Source: JAENVU01 sp046598395 (GTDB lineage: Bacteria; Actinomycetota; Acidimicrobiia; IMCC26256; JAENVU01). From it: a stretch of DNA of 64,000 nt. Shown piece after piece: positions 33,167 through 41,812 of this stretch. The stretch is from assembly GCA_046598395.1 (NCBI GenBank), contig JBKJIQ010000012.1, positions 1 through 64,000 on the forward strand. The letters are read 5' to 3'. The notes beneath the pieces are model-generated. The model worked only from the letters and a program-made list of their open reading frames with translations. It ran no database searches and was not told the DNA's origin. The position numbers were made by a program, and so were the translations under genes. Within the stretch, counting starts at the first letter, position 1, and each line of letters begins with the position of its first letter.

Positions 33167-33906
33167 GCACCGAGGGAATATCCGAGGAGTCGTTGGAGAC
33201 GTTCGGGGAGTTCACGAGCGATCTCGGGTGGCACGGTGAGGAACTGGTTCTCTTCCTGACGGAGCCAGCCCACGCTGTAGGTGATGTTCACGCCCACGCG
33301 ATCCGAGTCCGAGGTGTTGGGACCGCCGCCGTGGTAGAGCGACCCCACGTACAAGAGCGCGGAGCCCCGTTCCATCTCGGCTGGTTCCGTGTCGCCCAGC
33401 TCGAAACGCAACTTGTCCTCCGCAAGATGACTGCCGGGCACCACACGCGTCGCGCCGTTCGCTTCGGTGAAATCGGTGGCGGCCCAGATCGTGTTGCACT
33501 GGACTTGGTAGCCGGACGGGAACGTGAAGAAGTCGAACGCCCACTGATCGCGGTGGATGACCTGGGGCGGACCACCGGGTTCGATGCGGATGAGCTGGGT
33601 GAGGTGAAGTTGATAGTTGTTCACGTGCGCGAGGACCTGGTCCACCGTCCCGAGCACGAGTTCGTCCAACACGAGATCCTGCGACGACGGCGAGCGGGCA
33701 ATCAATCCGCCGGTGCGACGCGTGAGCGGTCCCGCGAAGTTGTCGGTGCCGTACCCGGTGCGCGCGACGTGATCCGCCATCTCGGCATCGATGCGGTCGA
33801 GCAGTTCCGGCGACGCGAGCCGATCGATCACGGCGCAGCCGTCGGCGGCGAGTACCGCCGCAACGTCGTCCGGAGATGCGGTGGCGCAGAGATGTTGGAC
33901 ACTCAT
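33034..33906 (-). CDS. Phytanoyl-CoA dioxygenase (PhyH) family protein
   Basis: 290 residues, double-stranded beta-helix Fe(II)/2-oxoglutarate oxygenase. The HxD iron ligands are in VIHRDQWAFDFF, and the distal His is in SLYHGGGPN, with a following Arg (DRVGVNITY) suited to 2-oxoglutarate binding. It would hydroxylate an acyl or small-molecule substrate. ATG 33906 overlaps the stop of the upstream amidohydrolase (ATGA), so the two are translated together. A longer in-frame frame through that gene is rejected. The 3' end runs antisense into the PAP2 gene. Confidence 0.9.
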   Translation of the reverse strand: MSVQHLCATASPDDVAAVLAADGCAVIDRLASPELLDRIDAEMADHVARTGYGTDNFAGPLTRRTGGLIARSPSSQDLVLDELVLGTVDQVLAHVNNYQLHLTQLIRIEPGGPPQVIHRDQWAFDFFTFPSGYQVQCNTIWAATDFTEANGATRVVPGSHLAEDKLRFELGDTEPAEMERGSALLYVGSLYHGGGPNTSDSDRVGVNITYSVGWLRQEENQFLTVPPEIARELPERLQRLLGYSLGAYALGYVDDLRDPLDVLMGRATSNASFAASTDALATNAGVTPIA

Positions 33907-34736
33907 GATCGCACGGTACGGTCGAGCAGGCGGCGCGCGGTACCCCCGAGGAACTGAGCCATCGCGTCGGCGTCGAGGGGGAGATCTCGAGCCTCGGTCA
34001 TTGAGCGTCGCATGGGGAACCACGGTTCGTCGCTGCCCCACAGAACTCGGCCGCGATACGTGGCCGTATTCATGAATGCCACGAGACTTGGATCCATGTA
34101 CCGCGGTGCGTACGCGGTGCACGACAGATAGAGGTTCGGCCATTTCCTCATGTAGTTCATGAGGAGCTCTTCATACGGGTGGCCCATGTGTGCACCGATC
34201 ACGACGAGGTCGGGAAAGTCGATCAACACATCTTCGAGTAACTCAGGGTGCTGCACGCGCGATCGAACGCGCGGTCCGGGAACGCCCACGTTGATACCCA
34301 TCGGAATCCCGAGCTCTTCGCATACGGAGTAGGCGGGGTAGTGGCGCGGGTCGGTGATGGGGACCTGATTGGCGAGCGGCATGACCCGTACCATTGAGAA
34401 CCGCGGATGTTCGGCGAGCGTTCGGATACGTCGGACACTGCGGGTGGGGTGTTCCGGCGCGGTCAGCCCCGCGGCCACCAGAAACCGTCCGGGGTGCTGA
34501 TCCGCGACTTCGAGGGCATGCTCTGCGGTGCGGTCCATCCCGGCACAAAGAATCCCGGTCGCGACGCCGAGTTCGTCCATGACGGCCAGCATCGCGTCGA
34601 CCCCGATGCCATCGGTGGAACTCGAACCTAAGTAGCCGGGGATGTTGGCGAACTGCTCTTGGCCGAGAAACTCGCGTGCGCCGTCGCCCGTGATCAGGTT
34701 TACCCAAATATCGACCACATCGGTTTCACTGTGCAT
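33903..34736 (-). CDS. Amidohydrolase-2 family protein lacking the N-terminal HxH motif
   Basis: 277 residues, TIM-barrel amidohydrolase/decarboxylase type. Typical later motifs are present: FPDLVVIGAHMGHPYEELLMNYMRKWPNLYLS and YRGRVLWGSDEPWFPM. The N-terminal metal motif, normally DxHxH, reads VVDIWVNLIT, so the two His ligands are absent. The active site is altered or metal-poor. ATG 34736 follows GGGGAG, whereas an upstream in-frame ATG has no such site. It is coupled to the PhyH gene and divergent from a second amidohydrolase. Confidence 0.85.
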   Translation of the reverse strand: MHSETDVVDIWVNLITGDGAREFLGQEQFANIPGYLGSSSTDGIGVDAMLAVMDELGVATGILCAGMDRTAEHALEVADQHPGRFLVAAGLTAPEHPTRSVRRIRTLAEHPRFSMVRVMPLANQVPITDPRHYPAYSVCEELGIPMGINVGVPGPRVRSRVQHPELLEDVLIDFPDLVVIGAHMGHPYEELLMNYMRKWPNLYLSCTAYAPRYMDPSLVAFMNTATYRGRVLWGSDEPWFPMRRSMTEARDLPLDADAMAQFLGGTARRLLDRTVRS

Positions 34737-34892
34737 ATCTCCCCGATCGCGGTGGGTGTCGCCCGGGATCGGGTCGACGGAAGTTGGCACATCGCAGAGC
34801 GATGTCAACTGACGGTAGCGTCAGGTTTCTGGGTTCAGCAATGGCGCACGACCCGCAGCCCGTTTGACGACTCCGACGAGGAGAGTTCGCAC

Positions 34893-36101
34893 ATGAGTAC
34901 AGCGACCGATGAGCGGTACACGATCATCTCGGCGGATTGCCATGCCGGCGGTTCGCATGAGCAATACCGGGAATACCTCTCGGCGGAGTGGCAGTCGGAG
35001 TTCGACGCATGGCGGGGCAAGTACTCGAACCCGTTTCGCGATCTGCAAGACGACGGCCGGTCGCGCAACTGGGATGACGAGCGCCGGATCGGCGACCTCG
35101 CGAAGGACGGTATCGTCGCCGAGGTGGTTTTTCCGAACACAGTGCCACCGTTCTTCCCGACGGGTGTCGTGATTGCGCGTGCCCCCGACGACGCCGAGGA
35201 CTACCGCCGCCGCTGGGAGGGATTACGTGCCCACAACCGATGGCTCGCCGACTTCTGTTCTCGGTATCCCGAGCGGCGAGCCGGGATCGGCCAGATCTTT
35301 CTCGATGATGTGGACGTGGCCATTGCCGAGGTGGAATGGATCGACGATCACGGTCTCCGTGGTGGCGTGCTCATTCCTGGTATTCCTGATGGCGCGGATA
35401 TGCCGCCGTACTACTCCGAGCACTACGACCGGCTCTGGGCGGTGTGTCAAGAGCGCGGTGTGGTGATTAATCACCACACCACCGGCACTGGCCTCCCCGA
35501 CTACGGCAAGTTCGCGAGTTCCACTATCCAGTGGATGATCGAGACCGCGTGGTACGCGCACCGGCCGTTCTGGCAACTCGTCATGAGCGGCGTGTTCGAA
35601 CGTTTCCCGCAACTCAACTTGGTACTCACCGAGCAGGGCTGCGACTGGATTCCTCCGCTGCTCATGCAACTGGACGCGTTCCACATGCAGATGCAGTCCG
35701 GGCGGATCGGTGAGATGAACCTCAAGAACGACAGCGTGCTCCCGCTCACGCCGAGTGAGTACTTCGAACGCAATGTCTGGGTCGGTGTGAGCTTCCCCGG
35801 GATTCGTGAGGCGAAGGCGCTCCGCCGCCTCGGCCTCCACAAGGTGATGTGGGGCGCGGACTATCCGCACAACGAGGGCACGTCGCCGCACTCGTTGGCG
35901 AGCCTGCGCCGCACCTTCCACGATTGGAATGCCGAGGATCTCCGCCAGGTGCTCTCGGGAACTGCGGCCGATGTCTATGGCTTCGATCTCGCCGCGCTCG
36001 AACTACTGGCCGCCGATGGGGTGGGACCCACCGCCGCTGAGGTGGCGGTGCCGCTCGACGAGATCCCCAAGGGGGCTTTTAGTCCCGCGTTCTACCGCTG
36101 A
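34893..36101 (+). CDS. Amidohydrolase-2 family metal-dependent hydrolase/decarboxylase
   Basis: 402 residues from ATG 34893 with GAGGAGAG just upstream. The N-terminus has YTIISADCHAGGS, where families have VDxHxxE. The barrel continues with VVFPNTVPPFF, VVINHHTTGTGLPDYG, LNLVLTEQGCDWIPPLLMQLD, and HKVMWGADYPHNEGTSPHS carrying the conserved C-terminal Asp. Such proteins are often annotated in actinobacterial lipid and aromatic catabolism. It is distinct from the divergent 277-residue paralogue and shares little with it beyond the fold. Confidence 0.9.
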   Translation: MSTATDERYTIISADCHAGGSHEQYREYLSAEWQSEFDAWRGKYSNPFRDLQDDGRSRNWDDERRIGDLAKDGIVAEVVFPNTVPPFFPTGVVIARAPDDAEDYRRRWEGLRAHNRWLADFCSRYPERRAGIGQIFLDDVDVAIAEVEWIDDHGLRGGVLIPGIPDGADMPPYYSEHYDRLWAVCQERGVVINHHTTGTGLPDYGKFASSTIQWMIETAWYAHRPFWQLVMSGVFERFPQLNLVLTEQGCDWIPPLLMQLDAFHMQMQSGRIGEMNLKNDSVLPLTPSEYFERNVWVGVSFPGIREAKALRRLGLHKVMWGADYPHNEGTSPHSLASLRRTFHDWNAEDLRQVLSGTAADVYGFDLAALELLAADGVGPTAAEVAVPLDEIPKGAFSPAFYR

Positions 36102-36161
36102 CCATCGCGCGACCCGGGAACGCATCAACTACCCGGAGACGTTGGTCGATGGGAGGGACGT

Positions 36162-37055
36162 ATGGATCGGATCCAGGCACTTTGGGAGCGGGTTGGCGGC
36201 GCGGGACGCCGGTGGTGTTCCCGCGCCTGGTCGACCGCCCGTGATCCGTTGCGGGTGATGCCGTTACTCGCGGTCGCGGCGCTGATGCTCATCGCGGTTC
36301 CGTTGATCGTGACCGGACTCTCCCGGGTCGCTCGGGTGGGTATGGACTGGCGGTCCGAGGCAACGGTCCGGTGGCAGCGCGCCGAGGCAACCGTGACCGG
36401 AGTTCGCGACGCTGACGGAATGCTCGTACAACTTCGGTACCGCGACGCCCGCGGTCGTAGCCAACGCGCGGAGACCTATGTCGCGGATCCCACGAAGCAG
36501 TGGCTCCGGACGCGGGTATCAATACGATTCGATCCGCAAACGCCTGATCGGGTGGAACTCATCGGGTTCGGAGACCGCGCGCCGATCCCGGCGCTGCTGT
36601 TGGCCGGCGCACCACTCGGCGGCGGTGTGGGCGCGTTGGTTCTTGCAATTTCATTGTGGCGTCGCCGTCGTCTCGTTGCGGTCAGCGCCTCGCCGTTCGC
36701 CGTCATGCGGCGACCCGTCATCGTTGGGGTGACCATTCTGCTTGCGGGGCTCGGCGCCTGGGCCACCGGAACCGTCGCCGGGCGCGGCTGGTCCGCCGTT
36801 GCATCGTCGACCGGACACCTCATGTCGACGATCTTTGGTGACTTGCTCGGGGTGCTGGTTCCCCTGGTCGCGTTCGCGCTCGGTTGCCTCCTCACGGCGT
36901 GGCTGGCTCGCCATCGAAACCACGCCGATCATGATGGCCTACTGTCGAGCGCACATCGGCTGATCGACCGGGCTGCGGGTCTCGTTCCGTCCCCGGAGGA
37001 ACTCCGTGCCGGAGAGGAAGTCGAGGAGGAAACTCCGGTTCCCGTGACGCACTGA
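36162..37055 (+). CDS. DUF3592-like membrane protein
   Basis: 297 residues, about four membrane segments: LLAVAALMLIAVPLIVTGLS, IPALLLAGAPLGGGVGALVLAISLW, PVIVGVTILLAGLGAWATG and LGVLVPLVAFALGCLLTAWLA. Between the first two lies a small beta domain (WQRAEATVTGVRDADGMLVQLRYRD ... VSIRFDPQTPDRVEL), the pattern of DUF3592 proteins. The C-terminus is acidic. Role unknown. ATG 36162 follows GGGAGG. Confidence 0.8.
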   Translation: MDRIQALWERVGGAGRRWCSRAWSTARDPLRVMPLLAVAALMLIAVPLIVTGLSRVARVGMDWRSEATVRWQRAEATVTGVRDADGMLVQLRYRDARGRSQRAETYVADPTKQWLRTRVSIRFDPQTPDRVELIGFGDRAPIPALLLAGAPLGGGVGALVLAISLWRRRRLVAVSASPFAVMRRPVIVGVTILLAGLGAWATGTVAGRGWSAVASSTGHLMSTIFGDLLGVLVPLVAFALGCLLTAWLARHRNHADHDGLLSSAHRLIDRAAGLVPSPEELRAGEEVEEETPVPVTH

Positions 37056-37131
37056 TCACACGGTTACACGCCGACCGGGACCGCGGGTTCTTTTCGGACC
37101 GGGATTGACTGGCCGACCACGCCGGCGATGG

Positions 37132-38598
37132 CTACCCGGCGGCGTGCAGGCCGGCGCGGCGCCCGAAGAAGCTGCCGTCGCCGAGCGAGATCCCGCTCAC
37201 GTATCCGCCCGCCGCGATACCCGCAGTGGAACGGCCTGCCGCAAAGAGGCCGGGTATGGCGCGCTCTGTCGCGTCGAGCACCGCAGCATCGGCGTCGGTA
37301 CTCAACCCGCCGAGCGTGAAGGGAGCGTAGATCGCTTTCCGATCTACGTTGAGTTCGATCGCTCCGAACGGTGGACGCAACGGGAGGAGGAAATCGGGCT
37401 CCTTGTGCCAGGTGGGATCCGCGCCGCGCTCGGCGTGTTCGTTGTAGTCGGCGATGGTTCGTGCCAGCGTTGCTTCCGGTAGGCCCGCATCGCGCGCGAG
37501 CTCCTCCACGGTCTCGGCCGCCCACTTGATGCGCATGCCCACGAAGTTGACCTCGAACATCTCTTCGCTCACGATCATCGTGAGGTCTCCGTCGTGTTCG
37601 AGGAGCGCACGCATCCCGATGCGGCCGGTGTAGGTGTCTTCGTTGACGAACCGCTCACCCAGTCGGTTCACCAGCACTCCCCGTGCAAGTCGGTGCGGCG
37701 GTCCGATCGGCAACGCGCACTCGACCGCGTCCATGTTGCGCAGTGCGCCGCCCGCGCCCTGTCCGAGCCGGATGCCGCGTCCGTCGTCGCCGGGTTGACC
37801 GACCCGCCACGCCGGGTCGGGCCGCAGGGCGGGCGGGCAGTACGCCGTGAGCATCGATTCGTTGAACACGAATCCGCCTGCGGCGAGCACCACGCCCCGC
37901 CGAGCGCGGATCGCGCGGGTGGTGTTGTCGGCTCGGACCATCGCCCCGGCAACCACACCATCGCGGTCGACGACCAGCTGATCGACACGGGCATCCACCA
38001 CGACCGAAGTTGGGGTCTGCGCGAGTGCTCCGCCCAGACACTGCATGAGAAACCCGCCCGCGGTATCGGGAAAAGCCGGGTGATGGCCACGAGGAACCGC
38101 ATCCGCGATTTGGTTGAACGGCCAGGAGTCCTCGCCGCCCGAGAACACCAACCCCGCGTCATCGAAGGGTTCGCGGTTGGGCTCGTCGTTGAAGGTGGGT
38201 TGGAACGGAACGCCGTGATCCACGAGCCAGTGGTAGTGCGCGAGTGACCCGTCGCAATAGTTGTGCACCTTGACCGGGTCGGTACGTGGAGCGCACGCCG
38301 CGAGGAGAAAGCGTTCCATGTTCTCTGCGGTATCGGAGTATCCACAGGCTGTTTGGATGGGGGTTCCGCCCCCGAGGTAGATCAGACCACCCGACAGCGC
38401 GGAGGTCCCGCCGGGCGCGCCGGCGCGCTCGATCGCGAGAACCGAGGCGCCTGTTTCAGCTGCGGTGATTGCCGCGCAGGTGCCGGCGATGCCGAGCCCG
38501 ACCACGATGACATCGACGGTCTCGTCGAACGTGATCTGCTCGGCCGCGATCGGGTCGATGGGTCCTACATCGTCTTGAGCCTGAGTGGTTGACGTCAT
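37132..38598 (-). CDS. FAD-dependent oxidoreductase, fumarate reductase / ketosteroid dehydrogenase family
   Basis: 488 residues. FAD loop DVIVVGLGIAGTCAAITAAETGASVLAIERA, then GGTSALSGGLIYLGGG, the FAD_binding_2 flavoprotein pattern. RGVVLAAGGFVFNESML and the closing PGLFAAGRSTAGIAAGGYVSGISLGDGSFFGRRAG bind FAD. No heme domain or secretion signal, so a cytosolic dehydrogenase such as a 3-ketosteroid or enone dehydrogenase is most likely. The ATG overlaps the stop of the F420-type oxidoreductase gene by one base, so the two are in one operon. Confidence 0.88.
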   Translation of the reverse strand: MTSTTQAQDDVGPIDPIAAEQITFDETVDVIVVGLGIAGTCAAITAAETGASVLAIERAGAPGGTSALSGGLIYLGGGTPIQTACGYSDTAENMERFLLAACAPRTDPVKVHNYCDGSLAHYHWLVDHGVPFQPTFNDEPNREPFDDAGLVFSGGEDSWPFNQIADAVPRGHHPAFPDTAGGFLMQCLGGALAQTPTSVVVDARVDQLVVDRDGVVAGAMVRADNTTRAIRARRGVVLAAGGFVFNESMLTAYCPPALRPDPAWRVGQPGDDGRGIRLGQGAGGALRNMDAVECALPIGPPHRLARGVLVNRLGERFVNEDTYTGRIGMRALLEHDGDLTMIVSEEMFEVNFVGMRIKWAAETVEELARDAGLPEATLARTIADYNEHAERGADPTWHKEPDFLLPLRPPFGAIELNVDRKAIYAPFTLGGLSTDADAAVLDATERAIPGLFAAGRSTAGIAAGGYVSGISLGDGSFFGRRAGLHAAG

Positions 38599-39473
38599 CA
38601 GAACTTGGTCATCACGGTGTCGGAGAAACGGGCCAAGGAATCGACACGCACGGCGAGGTCGTCAGGGTCACCGCCGAAGAAGTACCACGGAACCGTTTGC
38701 AGTTCGGTGACGCCGGCGTCCGCGAGGCGCCGGTAACCGTCGAGCTCATACGCGTCGGTGGGGAGCGCGTTGATCTCGAAGGGGATCTCCGCTCGTCCGT
38801 ACTCATCGCGATAGATGCGCAACGCTGCCATCGCCCCCACGATCTCGGCTGTGGTGTTCTGAACCGAGATCCACCCGTCGGCCAACCGCGCGGCCCGCCG
38901 CAGACCCGGCTCGGAGAGTCCACCTACGTAGATCGGAACGGCTTGGCTCGGTACCGGCGCCATCATCAGCCGGTCGAAGTCGTAGAACGTACCGTGGTAC
39001 TCGACCCATTCCGGGCCGTTCCCCGCGCAGAGAAGTTGGAGGATCTCGATCATTTCGTCGGCCCGTTTGCCGCGGGTACGCATGTCGGTGTGTGTCCACG
39101 TGAACTCCTCGGGAATCCACGAGAGTCCGACCCCGAGCCCAACGCGATTTTCCGACAGCACTGCCATCGAGGACAGCTGCTTGGCCACGAGCAACGGATC
39201 GCGGATCGGAAGCTTCACCACATTCGTGAGGAAACGGATGCTCGTGGTAACCGCGGCCATCGCGCTGATCGCGACGAACGGATCGACGAAGGGCGTATCC
39301 GGAGCCCAGAACCGCCCGCCGTCCTTTGAATACGGGTACTCGGCCGAGACCGATTCGGGGAAGAACACCGAGTCCGGCACGGTGATGGTGTCGAAGCCGG
39401 CCTCCTCGGCGGCGCGCGCCATGGGCAGCAGATGATTGGCAGGGAACATCGGAAATGCAACGGTCCAACGCAT
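38598..39473 (-). CDS. LLM-class oxidoreductase, probably F420-dependent
   Basis: 291 residues, luciferase-like monooxygenase barrel. Motifs include EEAGFDTITVPDSVFFPES, RFLTNVVKLPIRDPLLVAKQLSSMAVLSENRVGLGVGLSWIPEE and PVPSQAVPIYVGGLSEPGLRRAARLADGWI. This compact class in actinobacteria usually uses coenzyme F420, although FMN use cannot be excluded. It sits between the SDR and the FAD oxidoreductase, with overlapping or near-overlapping ends, pointing to a three-gene redox operon. Confidence 0.88.
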   Translation of the reverse strand: MRWTVAFPMFPANHLLPMARAAEEAGFDTITVPDSVFFPESVSAEYPYSKDGGRFWAPDTPFVDPFVAISAMAAVTTSIRFLTNVVKLPIRDPLLVAKQLSSMAVLSENRVGLGVGLSWIPEEFTWTHTDMRTRGKRADEMIEILQLLCAGNGPEWVEYHGTFYDFDRLMMAPVPSQAVPIYVGGLSEPGLRRAARLADGWISVQNTTAEIVGAMAALRIYRDEYGRAEIPFEINALPTDAYELDGYRRLADAGVTELQTVPWYFFGGDPDDLAVRVDSLARFSDTVMTKF

Positions 39474-39479
39474 CTTCGC

Positions 39480-40265
39480 CTACAGGTCCGGGAATCCGAG
39501 TGCGAGGTTGGCCTCTTCGAGGCCGCCGTCGACCTCGAAGATCTTGCCGGTCACGAAGCTCGCGGCGGGTGACGCGAGATACAGCGCGCACAACGCGATG
39601 TCGTCGGGCTCGCCGAGCCGTTTCAGGGGAGTGCCCTCCACCATCTGATTGCGGACGGCGTCGTCGGTCAGCACGGTTTCGAGCGCGCTGGTCGCAACCG
39701 ATCCCACGGCGATCGCATTCACCCGCACCTTGGGCGCCAGATCCGCGGCCATGAGTCGAGTCAGATGGGTGAGCGCACCCTTCGCGGTGCCGTAAGCGCT
39801 GAACCCGCGGTCGCGGAGCCGACCGATGGCCGAAGAAATATTGATGATCGTCCCCTCGCCCTGCTCCAGCATCTGGGGAACCGCGGCCTTGGAGAGCACG
39901 AACGCGGTCGTGGTGTTGAAGTGGAACGCACGCTCGAGGTACCCCGCGCTGGTATCAAGGAAGGGGCGTGGCGGTGTGCCGCCGGCATTGTTCACCACGA
40001 TGTCGATGCGACCAAACTCTTCGATCGTGGCCTGGGCCAGCGCGACCAGGTTGTCCGTGTCCGAGACGTCGGTGGGGATCACGAGGGCCTGCTTGCCAAA
40101 GCCGCGCACGTCGACTGCCACTGCTTCGAGCTGCTCGGCCGTCCGCGACGCGAGTACCACGTGCGCCCCGGCTTCGGCCAGACCGCGTGCGGTCGCGGCG
40201 CCGATCCCGCGCCCTGCGCCGGTGACGATTGCTACCTTGCCGTCCACTCGGAATCGTTCGAGCAC
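39480..40265 (-). CDS. Short-chain dehydrogenase/reductase
   Basis: 261 residues, classical SDR. Cofactor loop VTGAGRGIGAATARGL, NNAGG, then the catalytic Ser (NISSAIG) and YGTAKGALTH (Tyr-x3-Lys), with a C-terminal GKIFEVDGG. GTG start at 40265, chosen because GAGGGGAG lies about 8 bp upstream and the family N-terminus begins here. NAD(H) or NADP(H) is not decided. First gene of the minus-strand redox operon. Confidence 0.92.
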   Translation of the reverse strand: MLERFRVDGKVAIVTGAGRGIGAATARGLAEAGAHVVLASRTAEQLEAVAVDVRGFGKQALVIPTDVSDTDNLVALAQATIEEFGRIDIVVNNAGGTPPRPFLDTSAGYLERAFHFNTTTAFVLSKAAVPQMLEQGEGTIINISSAIGRLRDRGFSAYGTAKGALTHLTRLMAADLAPKVRVNAIAVGSVATSALETVLTDDAVRNQMVEGTPLKRLGEPDDIALCALYLASPAASFVTGKIFEVDGGLEEANLALGFPDL

Positions 40266-40605
40266 TCCAGCTCCCCTCGTTGCGAGCCGGGACGGTATCG
40301 CGCGGGGCCGCGGGAATGTTCTCGTGTCCAGACGGTTCGCCCGGAGGAGGAACATCGTGGTGATGACGGCCCACTCCAATCAATCTTGGTGATCGTGACT
40401 GACAAGGAGACCAATGTTCCTGATGAACCCCAGCCTGGTCAGAACCGTCCGCTTGAGCGGCTGCCCCGAGACGGGCGCAACCGTTGCACCCCCGCTGCGC
40501 CACCTCACGCGGGCGTCCGAATAGGGGTAGGTTCAAGCTCTCGCCGCATCGGCAGGATGCCGGCCTTGCGACCCTGAACGATGGGGCGAAGGTAGGAGAA
40601 TCACC
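40266..40605. other. Intergenic region without a supported gene
   Basis: 340 bp between divergent starts of the SDR and the metzincin gene. A short in-frame open stretch (about 40389-40577, GTG start, Pro/Arg-rich) exists but has no family look. The region should hold both promoters. A near-perfect 19-bp palindrome lies at 40473-40491. Confidence 0.5.
40473..40491. promoter_or_regulatory. 19-bp near-perfect palindrome, possible operator
   Basis: GGGCGCAAC, one central C, then GTTGCACCC: 9-bp arms with a single mismatch. It is about 115 bp upstream of the metzincin gene and in a region expected to contain promoters. Confidence 0.3.
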
Positions 40606-41703
40606 ATGGCAGCAACGGCCAGTCGAACTTCGAAGTCCGTGAAGAGCCGCGCGGCGGAACCGCGGCCACTCTGCGGCAATCCCCGAAGGACACTTCCGAG
40701 CCTGTCGCCCACGGTGACGGCGAATCCGCACCGGACGGCGGCGATCCTCTCGACGCGCGCGAAGTGGATGAACGGCACGGTGCTCCACTACTGCTTCTTC
40801 GCCTTGCCATCACCGATCGGGGTTCCACCGGTGCAGGCCGCCGCCGTGCGCGCCGCGTTCGCAGCGTGGAAGTCGGTTGGCATCGGCCTGGAGTTCGAGG
40901 AGGTCAAACACCTCAGCGAGGCGGAAATACGAGTTGGTTACTCCGAAGCGATGGGTCGTTCGGAATCCGCCGTGGGTCGCCAGGTTCTGACCGTTCCCCT
41001 GAACGAGCCGACGACGCAATACGGGTGGAGTCTGCGGTCGCAATATGGTCGCGGAACCGCGCTCCACGAACTGGGACACGTGCTCGGCATGGAGCACGAG
41101 CATCAGAACCCGTATGCCGGGATCACGTGGCACGAAGAAGCCGTGTACACGTCCCTCGGCGGGCCACCCAACCGCTGGAGTCGTGCCGACACGTACCACA
41201 ACATTCTCGAGAAGCTCACCCCGGAACAAGTGCAGGGCTCGCAATGGGACCCCAACTCGATCATGGAATACCCCTTCGACCCGGGCATGATCGACGTTCC
41301 CGACCAGTACGACCGCGACGGTCTCGAGCCTCCGGGCACATTGTCGGCCGCCGACAAGGCGTGGGCCCGCACGTGGTACCCACCGCTCAAGGCGAAGGCC
41401 GCAACTCTGACCGCGTTTGAATCGGTGGTCCTCGAACTCAAGGCGGGCGAACAGGTCAATTGTTCGATCAAACCGGCAGAGTCGCGCAAGTTCACCGTCG
41501 AGACCAAGGGCGCATTTGACACACTGATGGTGCTCTTCGAGGAAGTCGACGGCGAGCTCCGCTATCTGTCGGGCGACGATGACAGCGGCGCGGACCGAAA
41601 CGCGAGCATCAGCTACAAGCTGTTCAAGGGGCGCAGCTATGTGGTGCGGCTGCGCGTCTACTACCCCGGCATTTCGGGAACGACGAGCCTCGTTTACTAC
41701 TGA
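40606..41703 (+). CDS. Metzincin-type zinc metalloprotease with C-terminal pre-peptidase-like domain
   Basis: 365 residues. The zinc site HELGHVLGMEHEH (His154, Glu155, His158, His164) is the extended metzincin HExxHxxGxxH. SIMEYPFDP downstream is the Met-turn with a Tyr, as in astacin-like enzymes. The catalytic domain runs about 45-260. Residues 270-365 look like the beta-sandwich pre-peptidase C-terminal domain (FTVETKGAFDTLMVLFEE ... DDDSGADRNASISYKLFKGRSYVVRLRVY). No signal peptide is visible at ATG 40606, which is odd for a secreted-type protease. A GAGAATC-type site lies ahead of the start. Confidence 0.85.
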   Translation: MAATASRTSKSVKSRAAEPRPLCGNPRRTLPSLSPTVTANPHRTAAILSTRAKWMNGTVLHYCFFALPSPIGVPPVQAAAVRAAFAAWKSVGIGLEFEEVKHLSEAEIRVGYSEAMGRSESAVGRQVLTVPLNEPTTQYGWSLRSQYGRGTALHELGHVLGMEHEHQNPYAGITWHEEAVYTSLGGPPNRWSRADTYHNILEKLTPEQVQGSQWDPNSIMEYPFDPGMIDVPDQYDRDGLEPPGTLSAADKAWARTWYPPLKAKAATLTAFESVVLELKAGEQVNCSIKPAESRKFTVETKGAFDTLMVLFEEVDGELRYLSGDDDSGADRNASISYKLFKGRSYVVRLRVYYPGISGTTSLVYY

Positions 41704-41743
41704 ACTGAGAGGCCGCGCTCGTGAGCGATTTTGGAACGGGTGG

Positions 41744-41772
41744 TTGACAGGTCCGGCGGTTCCGGCAACGAT
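41744..41772 (+). promoter_or_regulatory. Candidate sigma-70-type promoter
   Basis: TTGACA (41744-41749), a 17-bp spacer, then AACGAT (41767-41772), about 40 bp upstream of the secreted-protein gene at 41813. The -35 is perfect; the -10 matches three of six positions, including A5 and T6. Confidence 0.45.
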
Positions 41773-41812
41773 GCCGCTGCACGCCGTGTGCAAACTCTTG
41801 GGGGAGAGCACC

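Noticed and set aside
34659..34892. N-terminal extension of the 402-residue amidohydrolase
   Set aside because: The extra 78 codons overlap the divergent gene, and a GAGGAGAG site directly precedes the internal ATG.
40389..40577. Possible small gene (about 62 codons) before the metzincin gene
   Set aside because: Pro/Arg-rich composition, no homologous look, and it occupies the region expected to hold promoters.
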